A stretch of 64,000 nt of DNA from Trichoderma breve. Lineage: Eukaryota; Ascomycota; Sordariomycetes; Hypocreales; Hypocreaceae. Location: the NCBI RefSeq assembly GCF_028502605.1, contig NC_079234.1, forward strand, positions 5,518,001-5,582,000, written 5' to 3'. The notes under the pieces were generated by a model, which saw nothing but the letters and a program-made list of their open reading frames with translations, did not search any database and was not told the DNA's origin. A program made the position numbers and the translations under genes. Positions 10,988-23,900 of the stretch are shown in pieces (the first letter of the stretch is position 1; every line of letters starts with the position of its first letter).

Positions 10988-13900
10988 ATGGATGCTTCTC
11001 GATTACGCCAAAGATCTGCCAGTCATAGCTCGCTGCGCAGCCAGTATCGATATCAAACCAGAATGATCAACTACACTAATCCGCGTCCACCAGCTCAGAG
11101 ATACCCGTTGCGTAGTGTCAACGAAAATGTCGCCCTTCTACGCTCTCCGGATCCCCTGGAGAGTATGCTCAAGACAACAACCGAGACTGGTGACATCGGC
11201 ATCTTTTCCATCGGGCCAAATTCTTCCTCGGCATCTTTCGCTCGTCCCAAAAGGTCCAGATCCCATCCCAGGGAGGCAAATCTACCGCTGCCTACACGCT
11301 TTTCGGGGTATGATGATGGCTATTACTGCCGCCCAAATAGCCCTAAAAGGCTGCGTTCATATCGCGACACCACGTCTGAAATCATTTCTCTCTATGGTTC
11401 CGAAAGTCAGAAAACACTATTGTCTTCAGTCTCGCCAATGAGCATTGACGACGACCCCAGATCATACTCCATGACTACAACCAGCTCAAAACGGATTCCA
11501 TCTCAAAAATCCACTGGCACATTACAAAGCCAGTCAAGCGGAGGTGGTTTCCAACGCCCGAGATCTCCTTTTCCATACCCAACCCGACTGAAGCGCCCAG
11601 GGGTTCGACCAGCCTCTCCAGCTCTCAGGGAGAATGGGGATATCGACTACAGTAGAATGGTTGAGCTTGATCGGTTTTCCCAAGTATGTGCTCGAATTCA
11701 AATCTCTGCCGAGGCCATCTCATTACTGACTTTATCATAGAGAACTATTCATGGGTCATACAAGCCTACTTATAACCATGGCCCTAGACGACCCCTTCCA
11801 ATGGCCTTTCGTCCCGATGTAAATAGGTCAACGTCTTCATTGCCATCGAGAACGCTACATTCGCCTTATCTCTACGCACCAGTGCCTTGCCATGCCAGAG
11901 GTCCCAATCCTTCTTTGCCGTGGGGGTTCGCCAGGCGGCCGAATCGACACCAGCGAGGCTCCATCGACCAAAGTACTCGCTCGGCAAGTCTAACTTCCAT
12001 CGTTGAAATGTATGATAGGCCAGTGACTTCAAATTTGAATTGTGTGCCGCCGCCCGTCCAATCGCCCGGCTCTTTCTACTACGACTACAGTGAGCAATTC
12101 GAGGACCAGCCGCCTTGGGACATGGATTTGGACGTACCGCTACATCCCATACCGCAGAGGATTGAAAATATTCGCCACTCTCTGTTGCTACTGGATAATA
12201 TCCAGGGAAGCTTTGAAGTAAGCGGTAACTACCCAGACTCTATAAAATCCAATGCGCAAGAGGTCGGAAAGGCTTCAATAGAGCCTTCGCAGCTGTCGGA
12301 TGCCGCAGATGGTAATTTAGAAGATGATGAAGCTCAGCAGCCAACTTCTAACGAGGAAGATGGTGCCATGGAAAGGCAATCTACCCCTGAGCCAGGTTCA
12401 AAGGCGACCCCTTTGATAACTCTTTCCGATGAAGATCAGAGCCAGCCACTAATTCTCTCAGATCAAGTGTCACCAGATGCAGACGCAGATGCAACTGATA
12501 TACTTTCAATGACGAGCGGTTCGACTTCTTTGGGATCACCGGCTCCTTTGCAGACCCCTTCAAAAATACTAGAAACCAACTTTAATGTGGCGAGCGAGTC
12601 TTGGAGTCAACGGTCATCTCAGGTTGGTCTTTCGAAGCTGAGATATTCGTTGGATCCTGCGTTGTCGGAATTTGCTTCAGTTTTGTCATCCTTTGACCGC
12701 TTGGGAAGGGTCCAGATCTCAAAAGACAGCGAGATGCAGTCTATGAATGGAGGACGCCATGACACCTCTGTGTACCAGCAGGATGATGTGCACCCGGCTA
12801 CCCTGAAACGCTCGAGCCGGCAACCTTCACCGACATCACCCGGCCTGGTTGACGAAGAAGATGGCGTGTATCTAAAATGCCACCGCAGGAATGTTGCGGC
12901 TATGCGGATTAGCATAACTGGCATTGTCTCAGACGACGGTGTAAAGCATACACCAGAGCGTCGCAACAACTTAGCAATACTCTGCCCAGAACCCATTTCG
13001 CCCGTACGTGAGCTAAGAGTCAAGGAAAGTATACCTCAGTTGATGAAAGCCCTACCGCCGCTCCCAAGAGAAGCTGAGAAGCTTTCAGGTTACGGTACTG
13101 CGGGTACCCCAATGTTAAATGTCTACTTGGGGCATAACGGCTTGATGTTTGAGAAAGAACGCATTGCAGCAATGAAGTGGCCATTGGAAACAAAGCAAAC
13201 TTCATCTTCGCCCGCAATTTCACAGCTTTCACAGGATTTTCACCCCAAGTTAAAACTCAGAGCTCGGGCACCGTCATCATCACCCGGAAATCGTAGCAAT
13301 GTGTTATGCTCAGTTACAAGTGAAAAGCGAACTTATGCCGGCAGCAACGATCAAGAGTATGGCCCAGCAGTGCGACCAAAGCTGAAGCTCAAAATACCGC
13401 GTGATCAGGTTCAACCTGGCCACAGCGGGCTTTCTCCATATAACAATCGGTTGAAACAATGCAATTCGCTCGCAGACTTGGCACCTTGTCTTAAAAAGGG
13501 TGCAGCAGATGGACATATTGGGATTGACATGGGCAGCAAAACACAAGCATCAAGCTTTGATTCAACAGAAGGAAACATGGCAGCAACGGAGGAGCAGTCT
13601 ATCCGTTTAGAGCCATCACCACAGCCGTCCGATCAGTTCAATATCCCTTATCCGCCATCACTGGCCAGGGGAGTGGCACACTCAAGTCACCCTGATACAT
13701 CAGCAAATAAGGAAGAAGAGGCTGACATATACAGCAGCCGTATTTATAGTAATGCAGGCAGGCCTCGTGGGCTGCGAGGCAAGTTTTCGGTACTTCGGTT
13801 GCGATTCGCCAGCCAGCAAAGTTACACTACTGCACCAGAGGAGGCATTTGATATGCCTGACACGGATGAAAAAGCGCCTTCTATTCCACTCGCATCTGCC

Positions 13901-14083
13901 AGCAAAGCTCCAGATGGCTCTTACGAGACGGAAATAGGTACAACGAATCAACCACTTCTAATTAAAGAAGAGAAAGTGAAGCGGCGTAGTGTCAAGCGGT
14001 GGGCACGAGATGTAAAAAAGGCCGTCCGTCTATATGTGAAGAGAACTTGGGAACGGTCTCCCAAAGTAAAGGTGGACACCTGA
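10988..14083 (+). CDS. Large disordered Ser/Pro-rich protein of unknown function
   Basis: Two exons, 10988-11683 and 11741-14083, give 1,012 residues. The intron (11684-11740) has GTATGT and TCATAG borders, with ACTGAC as a possible branch site. The protein is low-complexity throughout: Ser/Pro/Arg-rich N-terminus (RLRQRSASHSSLRSQYRY), an acidic middle with EDDEAQQPTSNEEDGAMER, and a moderately conserved-looking block, ESIPQLMKALPPLPREAEKL, in the second half. A lysine-leucine motif occurs twice: HPKLKLRARAP and, about 45 residues later, VRPKLKLKIPRDQ. The extreme C-terminus is a strongly basic amphipathic helix candidate (KRWARDVKKAVRLYVKRTWE). No catalytic domain, signal peptide or membrane segment is visible. 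It may be a scaffold or chromatin/cortex-associated protein, but nothing shows which. Confidence 0.82.
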
Positions 14084-14712
14084 TTCACAGAATATTGGGT
14101 GGTGTGCAGTTTCGCTTGAGTTCTGGATGAGGTGTCTCACAAACGACGATTGTGGCGTTTTGAACATGACAATTACCTAGTACTAGCATATTATAAATGG
14201 TTCAACGGGGGACGATTGATGCATCCACGAGAAGAGAGGTCATGTGGCGTTGATGAGAGGGTTTGTGGGAATATACGCTAGTTTGCAGAATAACTAAACC
14301 AAGTATGCCTGAGATGTCCGAGCCAATCACACATCCGTTCATCTAGTTTGATCGCTGTTCATCCCCGAGGCCTACATCCCCGAGGCCTGTTGCTCCCACT
14401 ATTTAATTACATGCATATTTGTGTGGTGTTTGGTATTGGCCTCTTTTTAGTATAGAATTGGCGGTTTTCCATATCGTAGTTGAGACGGAGGCGCAACTCC
14501 GTCCCCATCGCGGGTGGGTATAAGCTAAGTATGAGATCTGCCTACTAAAGTAGATAGCCAGTATCTTGGGTTAAATAACTACGAATATTTGAATTAGTAT
14601 ACACGACGAGTGTTGTAGTTCTTGTAAATGGATATATAGCCCTTGTGCAGCTTCTTTGCATCTGGTGTTGCAGGCCTTTGATGATATCATATCAACACAA
14701 AAATTCACAATC
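14084..14712. other. Intergenic region with 14-base tandem duplication
   Basis: 629 bases between two plus-strand genes. CATCCCCGAGGCCT occurs twice in tandem (14360-14373 and 14375-14388, separated by one base). The last 200 bases are AT-rich and lead into the next ATG. Nothing else seen. Confidence 0.4.
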
Positions 14713-15627
14713 ATGAACACTTCCATCGTAACTGGGCAACAGGCCCGATTAGTTTCACGGAACAACAAGTCGCACAAGGCAGGGACTTCAGGTCTCGCAC
14801 CTGGATATTTACAGGCCAATCTCATCATTCTACCATCGCGATATGCCAATGACTTCCGCAACCTTTGCGCTCGGAACCCGGTCCCATGTCCTCTGATTGC
14901 TGAGTCTGCAACCAAGGGGTGTGACAATGCAGTTATTTCCCATATTGACAAGGTCCGCGGCGACGAGATTCTCGGCGAAGGATGTGACATACGGCGAGAT
15001 GCTCCCCATTATATGGTATACAAGGACTCGAAGCTGGAAAAGAGCCATTGCAATGACGTCGTGGCAGAATGGACGGACGACCACGTTGCCTTTCTAATCG
15101 GGTGTTCATATTCTTTTGAGACGGCACTGGCGGCAGTAGGACTCCCGCCGAGACAGCTTTTGTTAGGGAGAAATGTGCCAATGTACAGGACGACGTTGCG
15201 TTTGTGCCCTTCAGGGGTGTTTCAAGGCGGGACGTACGTGGTGTCGATGAGGCCGTATAAGAGGCGGGATGTCGAGAGGGTGAGGGAGATTACGAGGAGG
15301 TTTGGGGCTACGCATGGGGAGCCGTTGGATTGGGGGTGGGAGGCAGTGGAGAGGCTTGGGATTAGGGATATTGATGGGCCGGAATGGGGGGATGCGCCGA
15401 TGGATGTGGATGGGAAGAGGGCGTTTGGGGAGACGAAGAAGCAGAAGAGAAGTGAGAATAAAGATGACAAAGATGAAGAAGACGAGGAGGAGATTCCAGT
15501 TTTTTGGGGATGCGGAGTGACGCCTCAGGAGGCGGTGATGAGGGCTGGGCTGGAGGGAGTGGTGATGGCTCATGCGCCGGGACACATGCTGGTGTTGGAC
15601 GCGCGAGATGAAGATCTCGCAAGGTGA
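14713..15627 (+). CDS. D-glutamate cyclase-like / DUF1445 putative hydro-lyase
   Basis: Intronless, 304 residues. Members of this family (Pfam D-glutamate cyclase, formerly DUF1445/UPF0317) include the mitochondrial DGLUCY enzyme that converts D-glutamate to 5-oxo-D-proline; bacterial members are annotated putative hydro-lyases. Hallmarks seen: GTSGLAPGYLQANLIILP at the N-terminus, FLIGCSYSFETAL, FQGGTYVVSMRPY, FWGCGVTPQEAV and APGHMLVLD at the C-terminus. The ATG at 14713 has a good context; extending upstream needs a non-ATG start. An acidic/lysine insertion (KKQKRSENKDDKDEEDEEE) separates the last two motifs and is not typical of the enzyme core. From about 15225 to 15490 the coding strand is extremely G-rich, with AGG and GGG codons dominating, unlike the first half. 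Enzyme activity is inferred from family only. Confidence 0.88.
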   Translation: MNTSIVTGQQARLVSRNNKSHKAGTSGLAPGYLQANLIILPSRYANDFRNLCARNPVPCPLIAESATKGCDNAVISHIDKVRGDEILGEGCDIRRDAPHYMVYKDSKLEKSHCNDVVAEWTDDHVAFLIGCSYSFETALAAVGLPPRQLLLGRNVPMYRTTLRLCPSGVFQGGTYVVSMRPYKRRDVERVREITRRFGATHGEPLDWGWEAVERLGIRDIDGPEWGDAPMDVDGKRAFGETKKQKRSENKDDKDEEDEEEIPVFWGCGVTPQEAVMRAGLEGVVMAHAPGHMLVLDARDEDLAR

Positions 15628-16183
15628 TGTGTGTTTTTAAGATGTTTATGATTAATGCCGGTCTTTGAATTGAGTCAGCCTTTTTGTTGTCTTTATGTTG
15701 AAAGGAAAATGCTGATATTGTTCGTCACTAGAGGAAGATGGATATCTCTTCAGACACAGGGTAACGATTTTGAGCAGGGTGAATTTACTGTCCAACTAAT
15801 TTATTGTCAAAATTCTAAATCACAGCCACTTAAGAAGAACAAATATATATATCTATATATATGAGATCGATGATGAATCTTTCTTCTCGTGTTAGTTGGA
15901 TTCCCGTAACAGTGAATAGTCCTAGTTGGGCAATATCCCCGGTTTTTAGGCGACCAAGCGACGTAGCGCCGGGGCGGCCGCAGACCAACGGGAAGCGATG
16001 CCGGTCAGCCTCCGATCTGCTTCTATGCTGCAACATTAGCTGCGAAGCCTCAACTCCGCAGTCATCATGCCAGGATTTTCTGCTTCCAACTCACGCCACC
16101 ACAGCTGATTCAATTGATCGGAACAGCACTCAACTCTTCGCATTCACTCTACACTTGTGAAGTGGCTCAGTGTACATGCAGCA
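15628..16183. other. Intergenic region before Zn2Cys6 gene
   Basis: 556 bases between two plus-strand genes. It contains an ATATATATCTATATATAT stretch near 15843-15860 and no convincing ORF. Presumably the 3' end of the cyclase gene and the promoter of the regulator. Confidence 0.35.
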
Positions 16184-18502
16184 ATGGAGGAGCCCCTCTT
16201 AGGAGACTCCGTCAGGACGTCGTAAGTCCTCTCACCTGATGACACTGACATTTTACTAATGAAACCACGTTTTTAGCTGTGAGCGATGCCGTCGTCGCAA
16301 GGTTAGCCACGGGCTTATTCCCAGAAACTGCTATGGCTCGTGTGGAGACTGACGTTATTTCTCCTGCATCTATAGATCAAATGCGATCGGAAGCGCCCGT
16401 GCTCCAAGTGCGCCAAGGCGGGAACTGAATGTGTCCTCCAAGGCATCGGAGAAAAGCAGCGGTAAGGCGGGGGATTCGCTGAGAGCTGTCTCTGTTTGCT
16501 AATGACAACACCGAACAGGCCGGTTTCAAAGAGCTATGTACAGGCTCTGGAGGGCCAGATAGCCGCGCTGGAGCGAGTCATTCACAAGCTTGCTCTGGCA
16601 GACGACGCGGAGCGCACTCAAATCATCTCGGAGATATCGCTAACCTCATCAGCTCCTGATGCGGCATTGGCGGAAGGCGGGCAAGTTGACATCAAGACGG
16701 ACCCGAGCGTTGCTGCTGCTCGAGTCAAGTCCGGCCAGCTTAGGCGACTGAGAGGAGGCAACGCAGCACAGTTCTTTGGAGGGACAAGCTTACTCCAGAT
16801 ACACTTTTCTCAGACGTCTTCGTCCCCAGTTCCGACAAATGCCATAGGCATGGAGTCCCTGGCCATTTCAACAGACGGCCAACCTTATGATAACAGCCTT
16901 AATATTAATGCCAACAACAATAACAACAAGCTGGACCTGGGCGATCTGTATGGAGACTTGGACGACTTCAGCCCCATGAGTGCGTCTTTCCAGTACGAGC
17001 CTCACCATGAGATTTCACAGAAGATGATGTCGAGATTTTTCCAAGAGGTCTACCCCTACAACATGGTTCTCTATCGCGAGTATTTCCTGAGAGACTATGA
17101 TGTCGGGTCAGGGAAATACTATTCAGACGTCTTGCTCTATGCTGTCTGTGCTCTGGGGGCGCTTCAATACGACGACATGCTCAACGTTTCCGAGATCTTT
17201 TCAGGCCAAGCCCAGGCCCTTCTTTATCCTACCCTTGATAGCCCTGACCTTACAACCCTTCAAGCTCTCGTTCTGCTTGGATACCATGAGATTGCTGTGG
17301 GACGGGCATCTAAAGGCTGGCTGTTCTGCGGTATGGCCTTTCGCCTCGCGCACGAAATGGGGCTTCATCTTGATCCTACCAATTGGGATGGGTCTACTTC
17401 CGAAACGAGCGGTGGGTGGGATAGGGAAATTCAGCGTAGAGTCTACTGGGCAGTCTTTACAGCTGATAAGCAGCTCAGCCTCTATTTCGGGAGACCTCCG
17501 GCGCTGTATCCGGGCGAGTCGGACGTGCGGAATACTATCCGGCTCCAATATCCCCCGGGCTGGCAAGGCCTTCTTGAGACGTACATTTGCAAGGGAGCAT
17601 CGGCAAACGAATGGGATAACGGCGTGGCGCTCGTGGGCTCGTTCATCTACCGAGCTGAACTGGCCAAGATTATCCATCTCATCATCACGGATTTGTTCGA
17701 GAACCGGAAAGGGGGAGGCGGAGATCCTACTATAATTGCAACTAAGACGCGAAGGATTCATGTGCTGTTGACCAAGTGGCTCGCGGGTATCCCCAGTTTC
17801 CTACACTGGAATCAGTGGACGGTTGGCCAGGTGCCTCCGTATGTTTTACATCTTCAGTAAGTTGAATTCGTTTGCTAGAGATTCCTCATCCCATCATCAT
17901 CAAGCTCATAATGGCTAATCTCAAACGCCATTAGCATGATGTTTCACACCATCATGATCATCCTCCACCGCCCGCCATCGCACATGTTTGAGAACCCAGG
18001 AATTGCCGAAGGTGAAGACGTGGAAATTTGTTACGAATCTCTGCAGGCGATTCTACGTCTAATGCGAAGCTACTCTCGCTACTACCGCTACCGGTCACTA
18101 CCACTCGACTTTGTGCACACGCTTTCTACGGCTGCAAGCACGGTCATGATGAAACGCTTCCTCCAAAAGGCATCGTGGAGCGATCCAGACATTGAACGTG
18201 CGCTGTCACTCATTATGCAGGCCATGGACGAGATACAGAATACCTGGCCTTGCGTGCGGGAGATTCGGGACGTGCTCCTCCAGGCGCAGCAGACGCAGAC
18301 GGCAATGCCACCCGAGGATCCTCTCAATGTGCCGGATCTTATGAACGGACTACAAGTGAACAACGATAATTTCTTGGAGAACTTGGGAGACGACCTTGGC
18401 ACTCTTATTACAGACGAGTTCTTGAGTGCCCAGCTTCCCATCGTGGGGCCTGGACTTGAGCCATTTGATTTCAACCAGATGCCAGGGCCAGGGCCGTCTT
18501 GA
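16184..18502 (+). CDS. Zn2Cys6 transcription factor with MHR domain
   Basis: Five exons: 16184-16221, 16277-16301, 16376-16461, 16519-17856 and 17935-18502, giving 684 residues. The zinc cluster is assembled from the first three exons and is canonical: Cys14-x2-Cys17-x6-Cys24-x5-Cys30-x2-Cys33-x6-Cys40, with CERCRRRKIKCD at its start. A linker and short coiled coil follow (SYVQALEGQIAALERVIHKL). The fungal-specific middle homology region spans about residues 200-560: GWLFCGMAFRLAHEMGLHLD, RRVYWAVFTADKQLSLYFGR and, across the last intron, VLHLHMMFHTIMIILHRP. It is a sequence-specific nuclear regulator, probably dimeric; the target pathway is not evident. The downstream-of-cyclase position may be coincidence. 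Introns interrupt the cluster twice. Confidence 0.92.
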
Positions 18503-20920
18503 ACGAGGCTGCGCCACACTATTTCCAATTTCCAGTCACCATCGCGATGCGATGCGCCTCTTCTAGTGAGGTGCGGAGGGTGTGATGGTCATCTTGGCAT
18601 GCCGACAGTACAATAGAGCACAGTATGATTTGTGGGAAGAGCTGTCCCGAAGCCGGGAGCTTATCTTTTGCTCTACCTCCATCGGACACTTTTTAGGTAA
18701 TGCCGACTTAATATGACGGTGAAAAAAGATTGGAGGGACCAGATCAAGGATGATGGCCAGAGCGTTTGGCTGCCGGATGGACACCCAGGATGCTACGATG
18801 CGGAGCCTTTGGACTCCATACTGTAGATCTGAGGGATGGATTCGATTCACCGCCACGTCTTGTGCGACCAAGTTCATCTGTCGGATCAAAATCAGAGCGA
18901 CTGCGGAATTCGGCCGTCGAATCCTTTGGGGGCAATAAATATTAGCTCATCCAAAGCACAGTTTCCAGGCGTTTGCGCATCTCGATCCTTCTGAGGCCGT
19001 GCGGATTAGAGAGGCGTTGGGTGGCTTGCTTCAGGCGTCTTTAGATGTGCAGGGGTTGGGTTTAAGCAGCCATGGAGTTCTGTACATAGTGAATAACCCA
19101 TAACTTGGGTAAAGAAGAATAAACAGCTGATTCGAGATGAGATGCGGAGTGCATCTTCCCTGCTAAACCCGCGTATGTACTCCATACCTGCAGTTGTGCC
19201 CTGTACTGTATTTATTTGTAGTCCATGTTCTGCTCATGTCGCTCTTCGTTGCTCTGCTCATTCGAACCGAGGTGGTGTGCAAAAGCAGCCTCACGTGATG
19301 CAGGCAGCTAGAAAAAGGAGCCGATTGCTTTGGACTGTTCCTTGGGGCTAAAAAAAGAAACATTCGTGACGGGAAGGGAAAAGGCGCCAAGGCTTGATTA
19401 GCTGGATAGCCTATTTCTCGGGAAATTGGGATGATGGGATGATGCTATTGATAGAGAGTGTTTTTTATGCGACGATGCGTTCTAGTTCGGGGAGGCATAC
19501 GAGTAAACGAACCGGAAACCCCTTAGAGAAAGGCCAAGATGGGAAAGAGACTAGAAACAAAAATAAGAAAGAAAAGGGAGAAGAGGAAGAAAGACGGCTG
19601 CTTGTTTGGGCAAAGATTCCAAGTTGCAAAGTGGGCGGGCGCATTGGAAATCAGCAGCTGAGCGTCAGACAGTAAGACCAGGACACCTTTGGGGGGATTC
19701 CATGCCATTCAACCCCCTGTCTGGCCTGGTCAGAGAGCAAGAGAGAAAGAGACGGATTCAGTGTAGAGGCGCATGTCGGCCAAATCCGTAGTTTGACAGC
19801 TAAGGATCTGCCGCGGGTGCTCGTGCGCACAGGTGAATATGCCGATGCCGTTTGGTCCGTGTTATGTTATAGACAAAATAAACGAGAGCGATGCTGAGGG
19901 AGGGAGGTGGAAGATGAGGATGAGAGAGAGTATGTTGGTAGAGCTGCATGAAGTATATACTCCGTGAATATGTATAGATGGATATTAGAAGTCGTTTCGG
20001 TAGAGTCAGAATTTTTAAGAAGGACAAGAGTAAAAGGACAAGAGGAAGAAGTGAAGATGCTGTATACAGATCTCATGCCTTCAACAAAATCATAGTCTCT
20101 CTCCGTATTTCCCCCCTGCTTGAGGGTCCCGTATTGCCAGAGTAGCAGCAGGATGGATCAAAGCTACGATACTGCATACAGACCCTGCTCCGTAGACGAG
20201 TGGGTACATGGACGGATGGACGATGATGAAAACAGACTCAACATTCTTGGCGAGATATCAGATGTCATCTTGCTGCCTCTTTTTTCCCCTCTCAGTTTTA
20301 CTCATCATCCAATATTTCTTAATATGGATATTACTAACCATCAAATTTTATTATACGTGCACCAGTTTTGGGATCAAAGGTAACTCACTGCAGTCAGCCC
20401 CAATCCTCTACAGGTGCTTGAACACCTTGACCTTCTGTTGTTCCAGGGCTTCTCTGCCGCACTAGCTGGCCCGCATGGGGCGCGGGTGGCCACTAACATC
20501 GGGAAGCTCAGCTTCTAGAGACAGGATTGACAGGGCCTAATCCCACCAGCAAGTACCCGCTACTCCCGCATAGGTGCGTGCGGACACCCCGTCCCAGGTA
20601 CTTGCACATGTCATGTTTGGCGTCCATGCTGCTACTCCGTACAAGGTAGCGTCCGCACCTCTACTTTTCAAGGTGCCTTGCCTCGACAACTGACTAGAGC
20701 CTCTCAGCCACGTTCCTCCACCTCATCGCTGGCTGCTCCCTTTCACCTATTCGTATCCTTTCCTCTGCTCCTCCAATCCGCCGTCTCTTCCTCTACAGAG
20801 CCTTTCCGCCAAACATCGCGACTTCTTTCCAGCTGCACAGGCAGCGTCTCTCCCCCCTCGCCGACTCTGCTGGACATGCCGTATCGTGTATAAGCAGCCG
20901 ATTGCCAGCGGAGTAGCGTC
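18503..20920. other. Intergenic region (2.4 kb) without convincing genes
   Basis: Lies between two plus-strand genes. ORFs are short and unsupported. One exact TACTCCGTA is at 20633-20641. The interval 20735-20870 is strongly CT-rich on the plus strand and is the likely start region for the F-box gene. Confidence 0.45.
20735..20870 (+). promoter_or_regulatory. CT-rich start region of the F-box gene
   Basis: Long pyrimidine-rich run (for example TCCTTTCCTCTGCTCCTCC) ending about 50 bases before the ATG at 20921. Such tracts mark transcription starts in filamentous fungi; the exact start is not visible. Confidence 0.4.
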
Positions 20921-23900
20921 ATGGACGACGCCGAGGCGCCGCCGGAGGCGCGACGGCTGAGCATCGAAAAGGTGCCCATCGTCCTCGAGGCGCCGCCACC
21001 CTTTGACGGGCTACCAGACGAAATCATTGAGCAGTGAGCAATTTCTCCCCTGGGCTGGCAGACGAGGCTTCAAAATGGGAACAAGGGAAGCGCGGGAGAG
21101 CATAAAGGGCGGGCAAGGGAAAAAAATCTGACGATAGCATCACAGAATACTTCTAGCCACGGATCCCAATGGCTTCGCCTCGCTCATGACGCTCAACCGC
21201 AAATGGAGAGAAGTGTCACAGCGCCCGCACCTCTACCGATACCACCTCGCACGATGTCCGACATATGCCACGTCCCATGCCAGCTTGCCGTCCGCCGATG
21301 ACGCCAACTTGCCCCGTCTGCGGCGCATGTTCGCCAGTGAAATCAAACGAAACCTCTTCGACTCTTATGTGCGGCCGAGCGTCACCATCATTAAACTCAT
21401 TTCCAAGGCCATCAGCTCCTCATCATGTCCGGGAGGAGAGGGTATGGGCTTCACCACGTCCTCAAACGGGCACCACATATTGGCCTATAACTCATCACGG
21501 ATGTACCTGATAAATGCCCAAGGCTCGGGTATCGAGATGAAACGCGAGTTCAAGATGCTGCGCCGCCCAGTATCGGCGTGCGTTTCCAACGATGCAACCC
21601 TCTTGGCCGTCCTTTCCACTGAGATGCAAGTCGACATTTACGATCTGAAACAATCTCCGCCCAAACGGAAGCAGTCCATGATACTGGACAATAACCCGCG
21701 AACCATTGCGCTGTCGCCCTGTGGTACTGTTCTCACCGCAGCATATGATGGAGGCATTGAGGTTCAGTCACTGAGCCGTGGAGCGTCTTCCACCGAAAGG
21801 CGCGCAGTCAAGTGTGATGCAGTGGATGCTTTGGCCTTTTCCTTTGACGGCACGCAGATTCTTGGCACAACATTGCATTCGTCTCCACCGAGCACGGTCG
21901 TCATCACTGCACCGTACTATGATCCCGGCGCCCTTGCCATGGAACAAGCCGAAGAGAACCTCAGCGCAATGTGGACCACATCCATCCTGTTCCCCAACTC
22001 GAGTCGAGACTGCAGCCATGCCGTGCTTCTACAGGACGGGAGTCAAGAAGAGGCCGCTTGGGCATTTGCATATGACCGTAGCTTCGAGACCTTTCGAGCC
22101 GTCCGGATTGATGACCTTAGAAATGGCACCACACATTTCACCGGGCCAGTGCCTAAAACATCCTCACAGGCCAAGCTGCTTCCTTGTACACTGCCTTCAG
22201 CTACGTATCATGGTGAGTTGGTATCGGCCTGTTTCCACGGTAGCGAGGTCTGGATTTATGGCGTGCCTGAGGACTTGACTGCGGTGCCCGAAGTCCCATC
22301 AACCACCGACAATGCCTCTGGCCTGGCTCGGAGGAACAGCGCTCAGAGCCATTCCTCGCGATCGCCATCGACAAGGACACAGGAGGTCGTTCCTCCCACA
22401 GCTCCCACGGGAAGAGTTCCTCAGTGGCAGATTTTGTGCGATAAGCTGAGGAACAATTTTGTGGCGGGACATCAAACATCGGAGCTAACCGGTGTGAGCA
22501 ATGTGAAATGGGTTTCAGGATATGGCGATACGTCACTCAAGGAGAGGCTCATTGTTACTGCCTCTGGAGTTGCTGGACCAAGACTCGTCACCGAAGACGA
22601 GGACATGGATTTTGTCGATGGCGGCAGAATTGCTCTGGTGGATTTTGGATATGCTTTCACCGACGGAACCAAGACTGAGATCGCCATTGAGGTGGGAACC
22701 GATGATGCAGAGGTACTTGAAGAGGAGCAGCGCGATATCGAAACCGAAGTTGCCATTGTGCGGCGGAGGACGGTAGCCCAACGCGGAGGAAGAGCAGGGA
22801 GGAGAGGCAGCCTGATGCGAACTGCTACAATCGCCGTTACTCCAACCTCTGCTACCGGAGCTGGGCCCGGGCACCATATAGTGTCGCCAATTTCGCCGGA
22901 ATCAACGAGGAGCAACGAGGACGACGACCCCCTAGTACCAAGGACGATGAACCGCAATCCTGTCGCAAACCGGCCAATCATACGCGAGCCAGTCGTCGAC
23001 GACGAGGAGTTCTTGTCGATTGAGGAACAGGAAGCCATGGACGCCCCCTATGCGCACTCTAGTCCGCGCTCAGGGACAACTCTTCGCCGAGCGGCTACAG
23101 TCGCTGCTGCCAACCGCTTGCTAAATCCTCGGACAGCCGATGGACGCCCCATAGAGTACCGTCGAGCTGACGGTAGGAGAGAGCATCCTCACGAGAGTGA
23201 CGCGGATAATTGGGAACCGCCGCCACCTCCGTACCAAGCTGAGGATCCCGGAGACACACCCGCCTTTCTGCGTGGCCGCGCAATTTTGGCGCCAGCCTCA
23301 CTCCCGACGCAATCGCAGCAGTATCTGCCAATGCCAGCAAGTCACAGTGTTCCGCCTCAGCCACCGACCCTGGTGATTCCACCGAATTTATCGTTGGCAG
23401 CTCACGCGGCGAGCCACCTCGGCGACCATGGATTAAACCATGCCAGATCTTCCAGCGACTCAACCGTGATAAGTAGGTTACGAGCTGATGAAGAACTGCA
23501 TTTACCACTATCAAGCACCTCCGGTCCGCTAGATCATGAAGACATATACGACGTATCCCCTCCAGCTTCACCAGCGAGGACTCGAAGTCGAGACAGCCAG
23601 TCCATGGTTACTTCTCAGAATTCTGCCACGCCACGGCCGACAACCGCAACATCAAACACTTCAATTGGGCTTTATGAAAGCAGTCCAGCGACTGTAGGTC
23701 CTCTGGTGCATCCCGAATTCGACTTTGGCGGGCCAGGACTTGGATTCGATACTTCTCCGATGTCAACAGTAGGGACCACCAGCGCCTCAAGTAATATTGT
23801 ACCAGTACGAAGGCTATCGAATGCACAAACTTGGCCATTAGTATCTCCATCGTCTGAAAGTTACCCAACGCCTTCTTCCACTTACGCTGAACCGGTGCAA

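Noticed and set aside
15211..15622. Pro/His-rich minus-strand ORFs
   Set aside because: Complement of the G-rich half of the DUF1445 gene; the plus strand carries conserved enzyme motifs.
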